NCBI GenBank assembly: GCA_965223955.1
Contig: OZ245029.1
Coordinates: forward strand, 620,001 to 684,000
DNA length: 64,000 bases
Direction of reading: 5' to 3'
Source: Bin75 sp965223955
Lineage (GTDB): Bacteria; Nitrospirota; Nitrospiria; Nitrospirales; UBA8639
Shown here: positions 1 to 8,088 of the stretch, piece by piece
Numbering within the stretch: position 1 is the first letter of the stretch
How the letters are laid out: the number at the start of each line of letters is the position of its first letter
Position numbers and translations under genes: made by a program
The notes under the pieces: model-generated
Databases searched by the model: none
Told to the model about the DNA's origin: nothing
Seen by the model: the letters and a program-made list of their open reading frames with translations, nothing else

Positions 1-780
1 GTAGAGGCGTTCGCCGAGTGCAATCCCCAACCCCTTTCGTTGGCCGGGCGTATAAAAGGCAATGCCGCGATGCTCTCCGATTTTTCGGCCCTCCGGATCA
101 AGAAAAGGGCCAGGCCGGAGCGCTTGCGGTGCTTCCGCGGTTAAAAACGTGCGATAGTCGCCCTGGGTGACAAAACAGATTTCCTGGCTTTCTTTCATTT
201 CATCGGCCGGCAGGTCCAACTCTTCTGCTCGCTTCCACACCTCTGTTTTCTGAAGATGGCCTACGGGAAACAGGATCTGGGGAAGCCAGAAAGCAGAGAG
301 CCTATACAAAAAATAGGATTGATCCTTTTTGCCATCCGCGCCTCGAAATAAGCCAACCCCCTCATCGACCGGTAACACCCGGGCATAATGACCCGTGGCC
401 ACAAAGTCGGCCCCCCGGGCTTTTGCCAGTTCGTATAACCTCCCGAACTTCACCCGTTCATTGCATCGCACACACGGATTGGGGGTGGTCCCACCCAAAT
501 AACCGGCAATAAAATCATCCACCACGTTTTTGCGAAAGGTCTCCCGGGTATCGACCACTTCATGTGGAATGCCTAATCGCTGCGCCACGTGCCGAGCCAG
601 GCCGACTTTGCAGCAGCCACGTTCTTCCCATTTTTTCGTCACCGCCGTGTTTTCATCTTCATGTTCCCATACTTGCAGCGTCACCCCTTTCACGTCATAG
701 CCCTGTTCCGTCAGCAGCAATGCTGCGACTGAGCTATCGACGCCTCCGCTCATCCCGAGAAGGACCGTTGGTTTGGACAT
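1..780 (-). CDS. mnmA: tRNA-specific 2-thiouridylase MnmA (3' end outside window)
   Basis: ATP-dependent sulfurtransferase that makes 2-thiouridine at the wobble base of tRNAs for Lys, Glu and Gln. Reading from the ATG at 780, the protein opens with MSKPTVLLGMSGGVDSSVAA, the SGGVDSS PP-loop that binds ATP. Further on are the catalytic Cys region (NPCVRCNERVKFG) and the second Cys region (ESQEICFV). About 260 codons are visible and the C-terminal barrel lies beyond base 1. The gene is 28 bp downstream of a bactofilin gene on the same strand. It fits functionally with mnmG and mnmE in this cluster, which modify the same wobble uridine at C5. The family assignment is secure; only the 3' end is unseen. 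Confidence 0.95.
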   Translation of the reverse strand, partial: MSKPTVLLGMSGGVDSSVAALLLTEQGYDVKGVTLQVWEHEDENTAVTKKWEERGCCKVGLARHVAQRLGIPHEVVDTRETFRKNVVDDFIAGYLGGTTPNPCVRCNERVKFGRLYELAKARGADFVATGHYARVLPVDEGVGLFRGADGKKDQSYFLYRLSAFWLPQILFPVGHLQKTEVWKRAEELDLPADEMKESQEICFVTQGDYRTFLTAEAPQALRPGPFLDPEGRKIGEHRGIAFYTPGQRKGLGIALGERLY

Positions 781-808
781 CACGTAGTCGGCTTCTTGCG
801 TGTTGACT

Positions 809-1240
809 TCAGCTGGCCGAGAGACCATGGTGGATCATTTCTACCTCGCCGGATTGCGAGGAGATATCTTCAAGCCCGCTGGCGCCCATATCGCACGTGC
901 CATGGAACAGGACTCCCTCTTCCATGGAAAAAGAGGGAGTAAGAATACCGCCGATCAGCACGGCCGGTTTCAGCAATTGGACCTTTTGGGAGGCAATAAC
1001 ATTTCCTTCGATCTTGCCGCTGCAGATAATGCTTTCACAGGAGATCTCGCCCTTCACGGCCCCGCTTTCACCAATAATGAGAGTGTTTTCCGCAACAATG
1101 TGACCGTCAAAACGTCCGTCGATTCGGACAGTACCTTTGAAATTGGCGTTTCCTTTGAAGTATACGTCTTTTCCCATAAAGGTATATTGGTCTTCTTCAA
1201 AAATGGTTGCCCCTTTTTTATTGCCCTTATTGCCCCACAT
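809..1240 (-). CDS. Bactofilin family polymer-forming protein
   Basis: A 143-residue protein with the bactofilin (DUF583) beta-helix signature: repeated short glycine-rich turns such as VRIDGRFDGHIVAENTLIIG and IEGNVIASQKVQL, ending in SMEEGVLFHGTC. Bactofilins polymerise without nucleotide into cytoskeletal filaments that position envelope enzymes or ParAB components. The start at 1240 is preceded by AAAGGAGAGG at good spacing. A paralogue lies just upstream on the same strand, followed by parB-parA. Bactofilins near parAB are known in other bacteria, where some help place the partition machinery; that role here is inference. Confidence 0.9.
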   Translation of the reverse strand: MWGNKGNKKGATIFEEDQYTFMGKDVYFKGNANFKGTVRIDGRFDGHIVAENTLIIGESGAVKGEISCESIICSGKIEGNVIASQKVQLLKPAVLIGGILTPSFSMEEGVLFHGTCDMGASGLEDISSQSGEVEMIHHGLSAS

Positions 1241-1389
1241 AAAAAACCTCTCCTTTTTTTAAAACCAAAAGGGCCTCTGTTTAGGAACTGTATGGTTTGT
1301 TGGCAGGACAGTATACGTTCTTTCCTCTATTCACCCAATAGTTAACGGGTTTTCTTTTCCCTTGTCTCAACCGTTCGGTTACCCAACTT

Positions 1390-1926
1390 TCAAGCGATCT
1401 CTTGAACGGCTTCTGAACTGCTCGCGCTTGCCTCCGCCTCAGAAAGCGATCTCTTGAAGGCTTCTGAACTGCTCGCGCTTGCCTCCGCCTCAGATTTTGA
1501 ACTCATTACACACGTCCCATTAAATAACACGCCCTCTTCCATAGAGAGGGATGGAGTTTTCACTGAACCATCCAACACGGCCGGGGACATCAGCTGAATA
1601 TTTTCACGGGCCACGATGTCGCCCACAAGCTTGCCTTGGCAGACAACGGTCCCGGCTTCGACTTTGGCCTCGACGACCGCACTTTGTCCGACAATTAAGG
1701 TTCCCTCGGTGTGGATTTCTCCTGTTAATCGACCGTCGATTCGAACTATTCCTTTGTAATTGATGGTTCCCTCGATTTCGACGTTTTCCCCAACAAACGC
1801 ACTGACATCATTGAATTGAGCCATCCCTCTTTGTGTGTTTTGGGCAGGTTGAGAATTGGATTGATCATCACGAATTGAGGTTTGGTCGGTCCTATCAGAA
1901 TCAGAATGGCTATTCCTTTCAAACAT
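1390..1926 (-). CDS. Bactofilin family protein with duplicated Ser/Ala/Glu tail
   Basis: Second bactofilin paralogue, about 178 residues from the ATG at 1926, chosen because AAAGGAGGGA sits just upstream; a longer reading to 1965 has no such site. The core (roughly residues 45-135) carries the beta-helix motifs VEIEGTINYKGIVRIDGRLT and SMEEGVLFNGTC seen in its neighbour. The N-terminus is polar and disordered (Ser, Asp, Gln, Asn). The C-terminus is a tandem duplication of a Ser/Ala/Glu-rich 17-residue segment, with the second copy shifted in frame so that it stops early. Likely a cytoskeletal scaffold with flexible tails. Tandem placement with the other bactofilin suggests recent duplication. 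Confidence 0.88.
   Translation of the reverse strand: MFERNSHSDSDRTDQTSIRDDQSNSQPAQNTQRGMAQFNDVSAFVGENVEIEGTINYKGIVRIDGRLTGEIHTEGTLIVGQSAVVEAKVEAGTVVCQGKLVGDIVARENIQLMSPAVLDGSVKTPSLSMEEGVLFNGTCVMSSKSEAEASASSSEAFKRSLSEAEASASSSEAVQEIA
1392..1493 (-). repeat. Two-copy ~51-bp tandem repeat in bactofilin tail
   Basis: Two near-identical copies begin at 1392 and 1444. They encode SEAEASASSSEAFKRSL and then SEAEASASSSEAVQEIA followed by stop. The downstream copy has one extra base (GCCGTTCAA against GCCTTCAAG), which changes the frame and creates the stop codon. Expansion or loss of copies would alter the tail length. Confidence 0.85.
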
Positions 1927-2162
1927 GACACGTCCCTCCTTTAAAGAATGCGAATGGCGTTTCAATCGTCAGTCTCTCCAGCAAATGGTCGCTGAACTAA
2001 AAAGACGGCTGACACACACTCAAATATGATACATCCTTCTATGCCAGCCCCTAAAATTTATTGCCGGGTTGTATCTTTACGTCTCGTTGCATAGTTGCAG
2101 CAACGGCTCGTACCTTTGACCACCCATCTCATTGACCATATGCCATTCAGCCTACTGAATTT

Positions 2163-3002
2163 TTACGATAACATCACGTCCGCAATTCGTGTCAAATCGA
2201 CATCGGAATAATATCTGAGAATCAATTCCCCGCCTTGCTTTTTTGAGCGAATCGCGACTTTCGTTCCTAGACGTTTTCGGAGGCGATCTTCAAGGTCCGC
2301 ATGGAGGGGTTTTCCAGCCGTTTGGCGAGAGCTCGCCTTCCTGGACCCTTTCTTGACCAATTGCTCGACCTGTCTGACGGAAAGCTGATCGCGAAGAATT
2401 CGTTTTGCCAGAGTCAATTGGTCTTCCGCATTTTTTATGCCTAGAATGACTTTTGCGTGCCCCAGTGTCAATTGCCCGGAGGCCACCATGCCCTGCACTT
2501 CAGTGGGCAAGGAGAGCATTCTACAGATATTGGCGACTGAAGCCCGGTCGCGTCCTACCCGTTCAGCCACGGCTTCCTGGGTCACCCCAAATTCGTCGAT
2601 CAGTCGGCGATAGGCCTTCGCTTCTTCAACCGGATTCAGATTACTTCTTTGGATATTTTCAATTAGGGATAATACCGTAGATTCCTCGTCGCTTGATTTT
2701 CGGATCACCGCGGGGACAGCCGGCAGTTGCGCCAATGTCGCCGCGCGGAACCGCCGTTCCCCTGCAATGAGTTCATAGCGATCTTCACCCGTTCGCCGCA
2801 CAAGGACGGGCTGAAGAATCCCGTGCTGCTTGATGGATTCCACCAATTCCCGGAGCTCTTCTTCGACAAACGTCTTTCTGGGCTGATACCGGTTCGGCTG
2901 AATTTGCGTCACGGGAATCATGTGAATCGTGTGCCCGGTCTCCTTCGCTTCGCTCTCCGGCAACAGGGCTGCGAGGCCTTTACCCAGGGCTTTCTTTTCC
3001 AT
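2163..3002 (-). CDS. parB: Chromosome partitioning protein ParB
   Basis: Centromere-binding CTPase that loads on parS and works with ParA in chromosome segregation. About 279 residues from the ATG at 3002 (MEKKALGKGLAALLPE), chosen over the upstream ATG because AAAGGAG lies about nine bases before it. Visible elements are the N-terminal GKGLAALL ParA-interacting motif, the ParB/Srx nuclease-like box with GERRFRAA, the NPVEEAKAYRRL and helix-turn-helix region (VTQEAVAERVGRDRASVANICR), and a C-terminal dimerisation domain. The gene overlaps the end of parA by 23 bp, so the two are translationally coupled. Two parS-like sites lie upstream. Confidence 0.97.
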   Translation of the reverse strand: MEKKALGKGLAALLPESEAKETGHTIHMIPVTQIQPNRYQPRKTFVEEELRELVESIKQHGILQPVLVRRTGEDRYELIAGERRFRAATLAQLPAVPAVIRKSSDEESTVLSLIENIQRSNLNPVEEAKAYRRLIDEFGVTQEAVAERVGRDRASVANICRMLSLPTEVQGMVASGQLTLGHAKVILGIKNAEDQLTLAKRILRDQLSVRQVEQLVKKGSRKASSRQTAGKPLHADLEDRLRKRLGTKVAIRSKKQGGELILRYYSDVDLTRIADVMLS

Positions 3003-3753
3003 TTGCCAAAAACTCCTTTGCAAAATCCATATAGGCTTTGGCGCCTATCGACGCCGAATTGTAGAGCAACCCGGGGCGTCCATAGCTTGGGGCTTCGGCC
3101 AATGCCACGTTTCTCGGTATGATCGATCGATACACTTTATCAGGGAAAAAATTTCTGACTTCCTCCGAGACTTGTCTGGAAAGGGTGAGCCGGGCATCAC
3201 ACATTGTCAAGAGTATTCCCTCGATCGATAAGGCCTGGTTGAAGCTGCCTCGCACCCTCTCGATCGTCGACATCAGCCTTCCCAAACCCTCCATGGCATA
3301 ATATTCACATTGAACCGGGATCAGCACCGATTTCGCAGCGGTCAGCGCATTGACCGTCAGGAGCCCCAGGGCCGGCGGACAATCCAGAATGATGAAATGA
3401 TACTGGTTGGTAATGGTCGAGAGAATACGCTTTAATCGTTCCTCCCGATGGGCGACCTCGGCCAATTCGATTTCCGCTCCGACAAGGTCCGGACCGGACG
3501 GTAAAAGGTCCAGCTGCGAGATTGAAGTGGCCATAATCGAATCGGCGGCCGGGATGCCTTTGAACAAACAATCATACAGCGTTCGTGCCGGCTGTTCGAC
3601 GCCAACCCCACTTGTGGCATTGGCTTGCGGGTCAATATCGACCAGTAAGACCTTCTGTTCGCACAACGCCAGCGCAGCAGCCAGGTTTACGGAGGTGGTT
3701 GTCTTTCCGACCCCGCCTTTTTGATTCGCAATAGCGACGATTTTATCCATCAT
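2980..3753 (-). CDS. parA: Chromosome partitioning ATPase ParA
   Basis: Walker-type ATPase that drives origin segregation with ParB. The start is placed at the first ATG of MMDKIVAIANQKGGVGKTTT; the reading frame extends six bases further to a TTG that touches the parS palindrome. The deviant Walker A KGGVGKTT, the second Asp motif LLVDIDPQANATSG and the LDCPPALGLLT motif are all present. The length (about 257 residues) matches chromosomal Soj/ParA. The gene sits between rsmG and parB, the usual bacterial order. A parS site immediately precedes it, so ParB spreading could influence its transcription (inference). Confidence 0.97.
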   Translation of the reverse strand: MMDKIVAIANQKGGVGKTTTSVNLAAALALCEQKVLLVDIDPQANATSGVGVEQPARTLYDCLFKGIPAADSIMATSISQLDLLPSGPDLVGAEIELAEVAHREERLKRILSTITNQYHFIILDCPPALGLLTVNALTAAKSVLIPVQCEYYAMEGLGRLMSTIERVRGSFNQALSIEGILLTMCDARLTLSRQVSEEVRNFFPDKVYRSIIPRNVALAEAPSYGRPGLLYNSASIGAKAYMDFAKEFLANGKESPG

Positions 3754-3762
3754 GGGCTTCAA

Positions 3763-3778
3763 TGTTCCACGTGGAACA
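3763..3778. promoter_or_regulatory. parS centromere site
   Basis: A perfect 16-bp palindrome, TGTTCCACGTGGAACA. It matches the widely conserved bacterial parS consensus TGTTTCACGTGAAACA at all but two symmetric positions. It lies ten bases before the chosen parA start. An identical copy is found at 4443. Confidence 0.9.
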
Positions 3779-3794
3779 ATTTTCTGGAGACCGG

Positions 3795-4442
3795 CTATGC
3801 AGGGCCTACAATGCTGAAGATCCTTTTTCCCAACCCGAACGGCAATTCGTAAGATATTTCATTGACCACGGAAAACCCTTTCAGCGCGAGGTCTGGGGGC
3901 AGGGGTTCGGCCCGGCAAAACACACATTTCCCGGACTCTGACAGTATCGGGGTAACATAGGCCAAACCAACGTCGAATCTCAATGCCTTCATGAACACCC
4001 AGTCAAATTTTTCCTGAAATTCAGGTTTCTTTGAAAACTGTTCGATCCGACACGGTTCCACGCGAATGTTTTTCAAGCCAAGGGAACCGATAATATGATG
4101 CAGAAACGCGACTTTCTTCAAATTTGGCTCAATCAGGGTGACGTCCTGTCGAGGGGAGACGATGCCTATGGGAATCCCGGGAAACCCGGCACCGGTTCCA
4201 ATATCGAGAATCGAATAGGCCGTTTCCGGCAAAAAAACCATGGTGCAGGCCAGGGAGTCGATAAAAAGGTTCCCGATCATCTCCTGTTCATTTTTGTGGC
4301 CGGTGAGGTTCGTTTTCGTATTCCATTTCACAACCTCTTGTAAATAAAACAGAAATTTATCGATTGTGGCCTGGTCATGGGCCATCCCGATGGCTGTAAA
4401 CCCTTTCCGAAAGAGTTCTGCGAGCTGTTCGGTTTTCATCAT
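3795..4442 (-). CDS. rsmG: 16S rRNA (guanine-N7) methyltransferase RsmG
   Basis: S-adenosylmethionine-dependent enzyme that makes m7G527 in 16S rRNA. The motif I region reads ILDIGTGAGFPGIPIGI, followed by VTLIEPNLKKVAFLHHI, and the substrate-side Lys-Asn region KWNTKTNLT is present. The start at 4442 (MMKTEQ) gives about 215 residues, the usual length. A longer reading to 4505 would translate through the parS site and is less likely. The order mnmG-rsmG-parA-parB is the classic origin-flanking cluster. Confidence 0.95.
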   Translation of the reverse strand: MMKTEQLAELFRKGFTAIGMAHDQATIDKFLFYLQEVVKWNTKTNLTGHKNEQEMIGNLFIDSLACTMVFLPETAYSILDIGTGAGFPGIPIGIVSPRQDVTLIEPNLKKVAFLHHIIGSLGLKNIRVEPCRIEQFSKKPEFQEKFDWVFMKALRFDVGLAYVTPILSESGKCVFCRAEPLPPDLALKGFSVVNEISYELPFGLGKRIFSIVGPA

Positions 4443-4458
4443 TGTTCCACGTGGAACA
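4443..4458. promoter_or_regulatory. parS centromere site, second copy
   Basis: Same perfect palindrome as at 3763 (TGTTCCACGTGGAACA), directly abutting the rsmG start codon. The two copies are 680 bp apart, typical of clustered origin-proximal parS sites. Confidence 0.9.
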
Positions 4459-4530
4459 TTCGGGAAGGAGCGACATTCCAACTTGAATGGGACTTTTCTA
4501 TGCACGCTATTTGGTTGTTCATAAAATGAC

Positions 4531-4568
4531 TCTGGATTCCCGATTAAAAATGTCGGGAATGACAGATG
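4531..4568. repeat. Dispersed palindromic repeat (TCGGGAATGACAG family)
   Basis: The intergenic gap between mnmG and rsmG holds GGATTCCCGATTAAAAATG followed by TCGGGAATGACAG, a short inverted repeat. The same unit occurs in the opposite orientation near 20812 and in related form near 21660 and 36885. Probably a REP-like element that could fold as an RNA hairpin. Confidence 0.75.
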
Positions 4569-4595
4569 GGGACGTGCAGGAAACGGATTGACTAT

Positions 4596-6473
4596 CTATG
4601 CGACGTTCGCCGACCGCTGGAATCGTTCCAATGCAACGAGCAATAACGAAATGGCTGCGGGGGTCATGCCGGAAATTCTCGAAGCCTGCCCTACTGTGGC
4701 TGGTCTGACTTTTGACAATTTTTCAGCCACCTCGTTTGAAAACCCGGTCACCTGGTCATACCGGAAGTTCGCGGGAATGGTTTTCCCTTCCAGCTTCTGA
4801 AATTTCTCAATCTGTTCGAGTTGCCGTTTGATATATCCAGCGTATTTTAGCGAAATTTCAACGGCTTCGCCGATTTCCGTGTTCGCCGGGTCCGCTTCAC
4901 CGGCTATTTCCATTAATCGGGAGTAGTTCACTTCCGGGCGCTTGAGTAATTGCGCCAGCGTGTTGCCGGGATCGGGTAATTTGTGCTCTATCCGGCTCCA
5001 CCGCTCTGCCTGTTCCGGCGTCCACGGGAGCCGGGTCTGCGACAGGCGATGCATTTCCTTATCCACAAGCCGTTGTTTTTCTTGGAATTTTGCATACAGA
5101 TCGTCAGACACCAGGCCCAGCCGGTACCCTGTTTCCATCAGACGCTGATCGGCATTGTCTTCGCGCAACAAGAGCCGGTATTCCGCCCTCGAGGTAAACA
5201 TCCTGTACGGCTCCCTGGCATCCTTCGTGATGAGATCGTCGATCAGTACGCCGATATAGGCCTGAGATCGATCCAGGATCAGCGGCGGTTCTTCCTTGAC
5301 CTGTAGGGCCGCATTAATCCCGGCCATGATGCCCTGGGCCGCGGCCTCTTCATACCCGGAGGTCCCGTTGATCTGGCCGGCATGATACAACCCCTTCACG
5401 TTTTTGGTTTCCAGCGTCTGATGGAGCTGGTACGGGGGAAAGTAGTCGTATTCGATCGCATAGCCGGGCTTCAGCATGGTGGCTCGTTCAAGTCCGGGGA
5501 TGGTCTTCAGCATGGCAGCCTGCACGTCCACCGGCAGGCTGGTCGAGATGCCATTGGGGTAAAAAGACGGGGAATCCAGTTCCTCGGGTTCCACAAAGAT
5601 CTGATGTTGCGTTTTATCCTGAAACCGGACGACCTTATCCTCGATCGACGGGCAATACCGCGGCCCCGTGGAATCGATCACCCCCATGTACATCGGGGAT
5701 CTGTCCAGGTTGTTGCTGATGATGTCATGCGTCCGTTCATTCGTATACGTGAGGTGGCAGGAAATTTGCGGGTTCGTGATGCGCGACGTCCGGAATGAAA
5801 ACGGGCGCGGCGGGACGTCGCCGGGCTGCACACCCATGACGTCGAAATCAATCGTATCCCGATGCAATCGTGGAGGCGTACCCGTTTTTAAACGCCCGAC
5901 TTCAAACCCGAAATCCCGCATGCAATCCGAAAGATGTTCCGCAGGAGCCTCTCCGCCTCGTCCGCCGGGCATATGGCTCATGCCGATATGAATCAACCCC
6001 TTTAAAAACGTGCCTGACGTAATAATGACCGCCTTTGAGTGGACGGTCTCCCCGGAATCAGTCACCACCCCGCGGATCGCGCCGCCTCTTGTCAAAAGGC
6101 TGTTGGCCGTACCCGAAACGATTTCAAGGTTGGGCTGGTGCGCCAGGGTGGCCTGCATGGCCTTTCGATACAAGGCCTTATCGCATTGCACGCGCGTGGC
6201 CCTGACAGCCGGCCCCTTCCTCGTATTCAGCATGCGAAATTGAATGCCCGCTTTATCCGTGTTGCGGCCGATCTCCCCGCCCAACGCATCGATTTCCTTG
6301 ACCAGATGCCCCTTGCCGATGCCGCCCACTGCGGGATTACACGGCATGTGCGCGATCTTGTCCTGGTCGATGGTCAGCAAGAGGACCCGGCAGCCCATCC
6401 GGGCCGCGGCCAACGCGGCCTCGCACCCGGCGTGCCCGCCGCCGATGACGATGATGTCCTGTTGAATAGACAT
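4596..6473 (-). CDS. mnmG: tRNA uridine 5-carboxymethylaminomethyl modification enzyme MnmG
   Basis: FAD-binding partner of MnmE that installs the cmnm5 group on wobble uridine 34. It is 625 residues, the usual length. The N-terminus IIVIGGGHAGCEAALAAARM is the Rossmann FAD motif. Other landmarks are MPCNPAVGGIGKGHLVKEID, the NAD-binding insert region (ITSGTFLKGLIHIG) and GLYHAGQINGTSGYEEAAAQ with conserved glycines. The C-terminal helical domain (residues ~550-625) ends with the ISGMTPAAISLLL tRNA-binding segment. It follows mnmE by 19 bp on the same strand, so the two enzyme subunits are probably co-transcribed. Confidence 0.98.
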   Translation of the reverse strand: MSIQQDIIVIGGGHAGCEAALAAARMGCRVLLLTIDQDKIAHMPCNPAVGGIGKGHLVKEIDALGGEIGRNTDKAGIQFRMLNTRKGPAVRATRVQCDKALYRKAMQATLAHQPNLEIVSGTANSLLTRGGAIRGVVTDSGETVHSKAVIITSGTFLKGLIHIGMSHMPGGRGGEAPAEHLSDCMRDFGFEVGRLKTGTPPRLHRDTIDFDVMGVQPGDVPPRPFSFRTSRITNPQISCHLTYTNERTHDIISNNLDRSPMYMGVIDSTGPRYCPSIEDKVVRFQDKTQHQIFVEPEELDSPSFYPNGISTSLPVDVQAAMLKTIPGLERATMLKPGYAIEYDYFPPYQLHQTLETKNVKGLYHAGQINGTSGYEEAAAQGIMAGINAALQVKEEPPLILDRSQAYIGVLIDDLITKDAREPYRMFTSRAEYRLLLREDNADQRLMETGYRLGLVSDDLYAKFQEKQRLVDKEMHRLSQTRLPWTPEQAERWSRIEHKLPDPGNTLAQLLKRPEVNYSRLMEIAGEADPANTEIGEAVEISLKYAGYIKRQLEQIEKFQKLEGKTIPANFRYDQVTGFSNEVAEKLSKVRPATVGQASRISGMTPAAISLLLVALERFQRSANVA

Positions 6474-6492
6474 AGATATAATTACCTAGCCA

Positions 6493-8046
6493 TTACTTTC
6501 CTATGCAAAAATCCTGAAATATCCGGTCCAGTATGTCCTCGGTACTGACCGCGCCGGTGATTTCACCTAACGCATCGAGAGCGGCTCGGATATCCAAGGC
6601 CACGCATTCTCCGGATTCTTTTCTTTCAAGCGAACGCATGGCCTCTTCGATGGAGCGGTGCGCTTCCTCCAGGCTCGCCTTATGTCGCAGCCGCGTCACC
6701 ATGACTGACGGGGTCGCTTCCAGTCCTTCTTTAAGGCAGACACTTTGAATGACCGCTGTCAAATGATCAAGACCTTCGCCTGTTTTGGCCGATACTTTGA
6801 CAAAGCCTGATCCTTCTTCCTTCCTCCTCACCCTGGCCCTCTCCCACCAAGGGGAGAGGGAAGCGGGACCCTCACCTAGGCCCACTCCCTCACCCTTTCC
6901 CTCTCCCGGGGAGAGAGAGGATTCTGGGAGGAGAGGGGAAAACGCTTGGGATTCGGGGAGGTCCATTTTATTCATCACGAGCAGATGTCTTCGGGAGCCA
7001 TACGTTTCGAACACCGCGCGGTCTTCGTCGGTCACACCCATGGAGCCGTCGAGCACGAGCAGCAATACGTCGGCTTCTGCAATCGCGTCCTCGGTTCGAC
7101 GAATGCCTTCCCCTTCGATCGCATCCTGCGTCGGCCGCAGTCCTGCCGTATCCAGTAAACGCAGGGGGATGCCCCGGACGTTCAACGACTCGTCGATGAC
7201 GTCGCGGGTCGTCCCGGGTTGATCCGATACGATCGCGCGATCCAGTTTCAGCAGCGCGTTGAGCAGACTCGATTTGCCGACGTTGGGGCGGCCGATGATG
7301 GCGACTTTGATGCCTTCCCGAATGATGCGGCCTTCCTCATAGGACGCGATCAACCGCACCACTGCCCGTTGCGTGTCCGTTAAGGCTTGTTGCACTTCAG
7401 CCGCTTGGATAAAGGTAATATCCTCTTCGGCAAAATCCATCCCGGCTTCCACGTGCGCCAGCACCCGAATGAGTCGTTCCCGGAACGCGTCGATTTCTTT
7501 TGAGAGGGACCCGCGCAACAAGGATTGGGCGGCTTGCAGGCTCCGCGAGGTCGTGGCTTGAATCGTATCGAGCACCGCTTCTGCCTGGGTGAGATCCAAC
7601 CGGCCGTTTAAAAACGCTCGCTTGGTAAACTCTCCGGGTTGCGCCAGTCTGGCCCCGTGCCGGATCAGGCCGTGGCAGGTGGCCTGCAGGATCCAGGCCC
7701 CGCCATGGGTCTGAATTTCCACTACGTCTTCGCCCGTATACGAACGCGGCTTGCGCATGACGACGACCAGGGCTTCGTCTATGGCCGAGCCTTGACCCTC
7801 AGCCTGACTTGGACTCGAACCCTCACCCTGGCCCTCTCCCGGGGGGAGAGGGGATTCCGGATACAGAACGTCGCTCAAATACAGGCGGTGACTTTCCAGT
7901 TGGTGCAGGGGTTGCCGGTTGCGGGGACGAACGACGTGAGCGGCTACTTCAACGGCGTGCGCGCCGCTGACCCGAACGATGCCGATTCCCCCTTCCCCGA
8001 CGGGAGTGGCGATCGCACAAATGGTATCCTCAACCGAGCTTTCCAT
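6493..8046 (-). CDS. mnmE: tRNA modification GTPase MnmE with two repeat-derived insertions
   Basis: Potassium-activated GTPase that acts with MnmG. The N-terminal formyl-THF domain starts ICAIATPVGEGGIGIVRVSG. The G domain shows GRPNVGKSSLLNAL (G1), TTRD (G2), DTAGLR (G3) and NKMD (G4). The C-terminus ends FCIGK with the catalytic Cys. At 517 residues it is about 60 longer than usual. The extra length falls in two stretches encoded by GC-rich repeat DNA (residues ~62-84 and ~367-406), rich in Pro, Gly and Glu, such as PPGEGQGEG and SPGEGKGEG. The second insert lies between G4 and G5 (SAKTGEG). Both are in frame, so the enzyme is probably functional. Confidence 0.97.
   Translation of the reverse strand: MESSVEDTICAIATPVGEGGIGIVRVSGAHAVEVAAHVVRPRNRQPLHQLESHRLYLSDVLYPESPLPPGEGQGEGSSPSQAEGQGSAIDEALVVVMRKPRSYTGEDVVEIQTHGGAWILQATCHGLIRHGARLAQPGEFTKRAFLNGRLDLTQAEAVLDTIQATTSRSLQAAQSLLRGSLSKEIDAFRERLIRVLAHVEAGMDFAEEDITFIQAAEVQQALTDTQRAVVRLIASYEEGRIIREGIKVAIIGRPNVGKSSLLNALLKLDRAIVSDQPGTTRDVIDESLNVRGIPLRLLDTAGLRPTQDAIEGEGIRRTEDAIAEADVLLLVLDGSMGVTDEDRAVFETYGSRRHLLVMNKMDLPESQAFSPLLPESSLSPGEGKGEGVGLGEGPASLSPWWERARVRRKEEGSGFVKVSAKTGEGLDHLTAVIQSVCLKEGLEATPSVMVTRLRHKASLEEAHRSIEEAMRSLERKESGECVALDIRAALDALGEITGAVSTEDILDRIFQDFCIGK
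6828..6945. repeat. GC-rich dispersed repeat inserted in mnmE G domain
   Basis: A string of CCCTCACC..CCCTCTCCC units and their complements (GGGAGAGGG) forms inverted repeats inside the mnmE coding sequence. It resembles the repeat at 7795-7858. It encodes a low-complexity Gly/Glu/Pro/Arg loop of about 40 residues between the NKxD and SAK motifs. Confidence 0.8.
7795..7858. repeat. GC-rich dispersed repeat inserted in mnmE N-terminal domain
   Basis: The unit CCCTCACCCTGGCCCTCTCC followed by CGGGGGGAGAGGGGATTCC is the same family as 6828-6945. It lies between VLYP and AIDEALVVVMRKPRSYTGED, a surface loop in the family, adding about 22 residues. Confidence 0.8.
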
Positions 8047-8088
8047 CAGAGAAAACCTTGCCCTGAGCGTAGTCGAAGGGTCGTGGGC

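Noticed and set aside
800..1345. Plus-strand ORF of 181 codons opposite the first bactofilin
   Set aside because: It is the antisense shadow of a clear bactofilin gene with a strong ribosome site on the minus strand.
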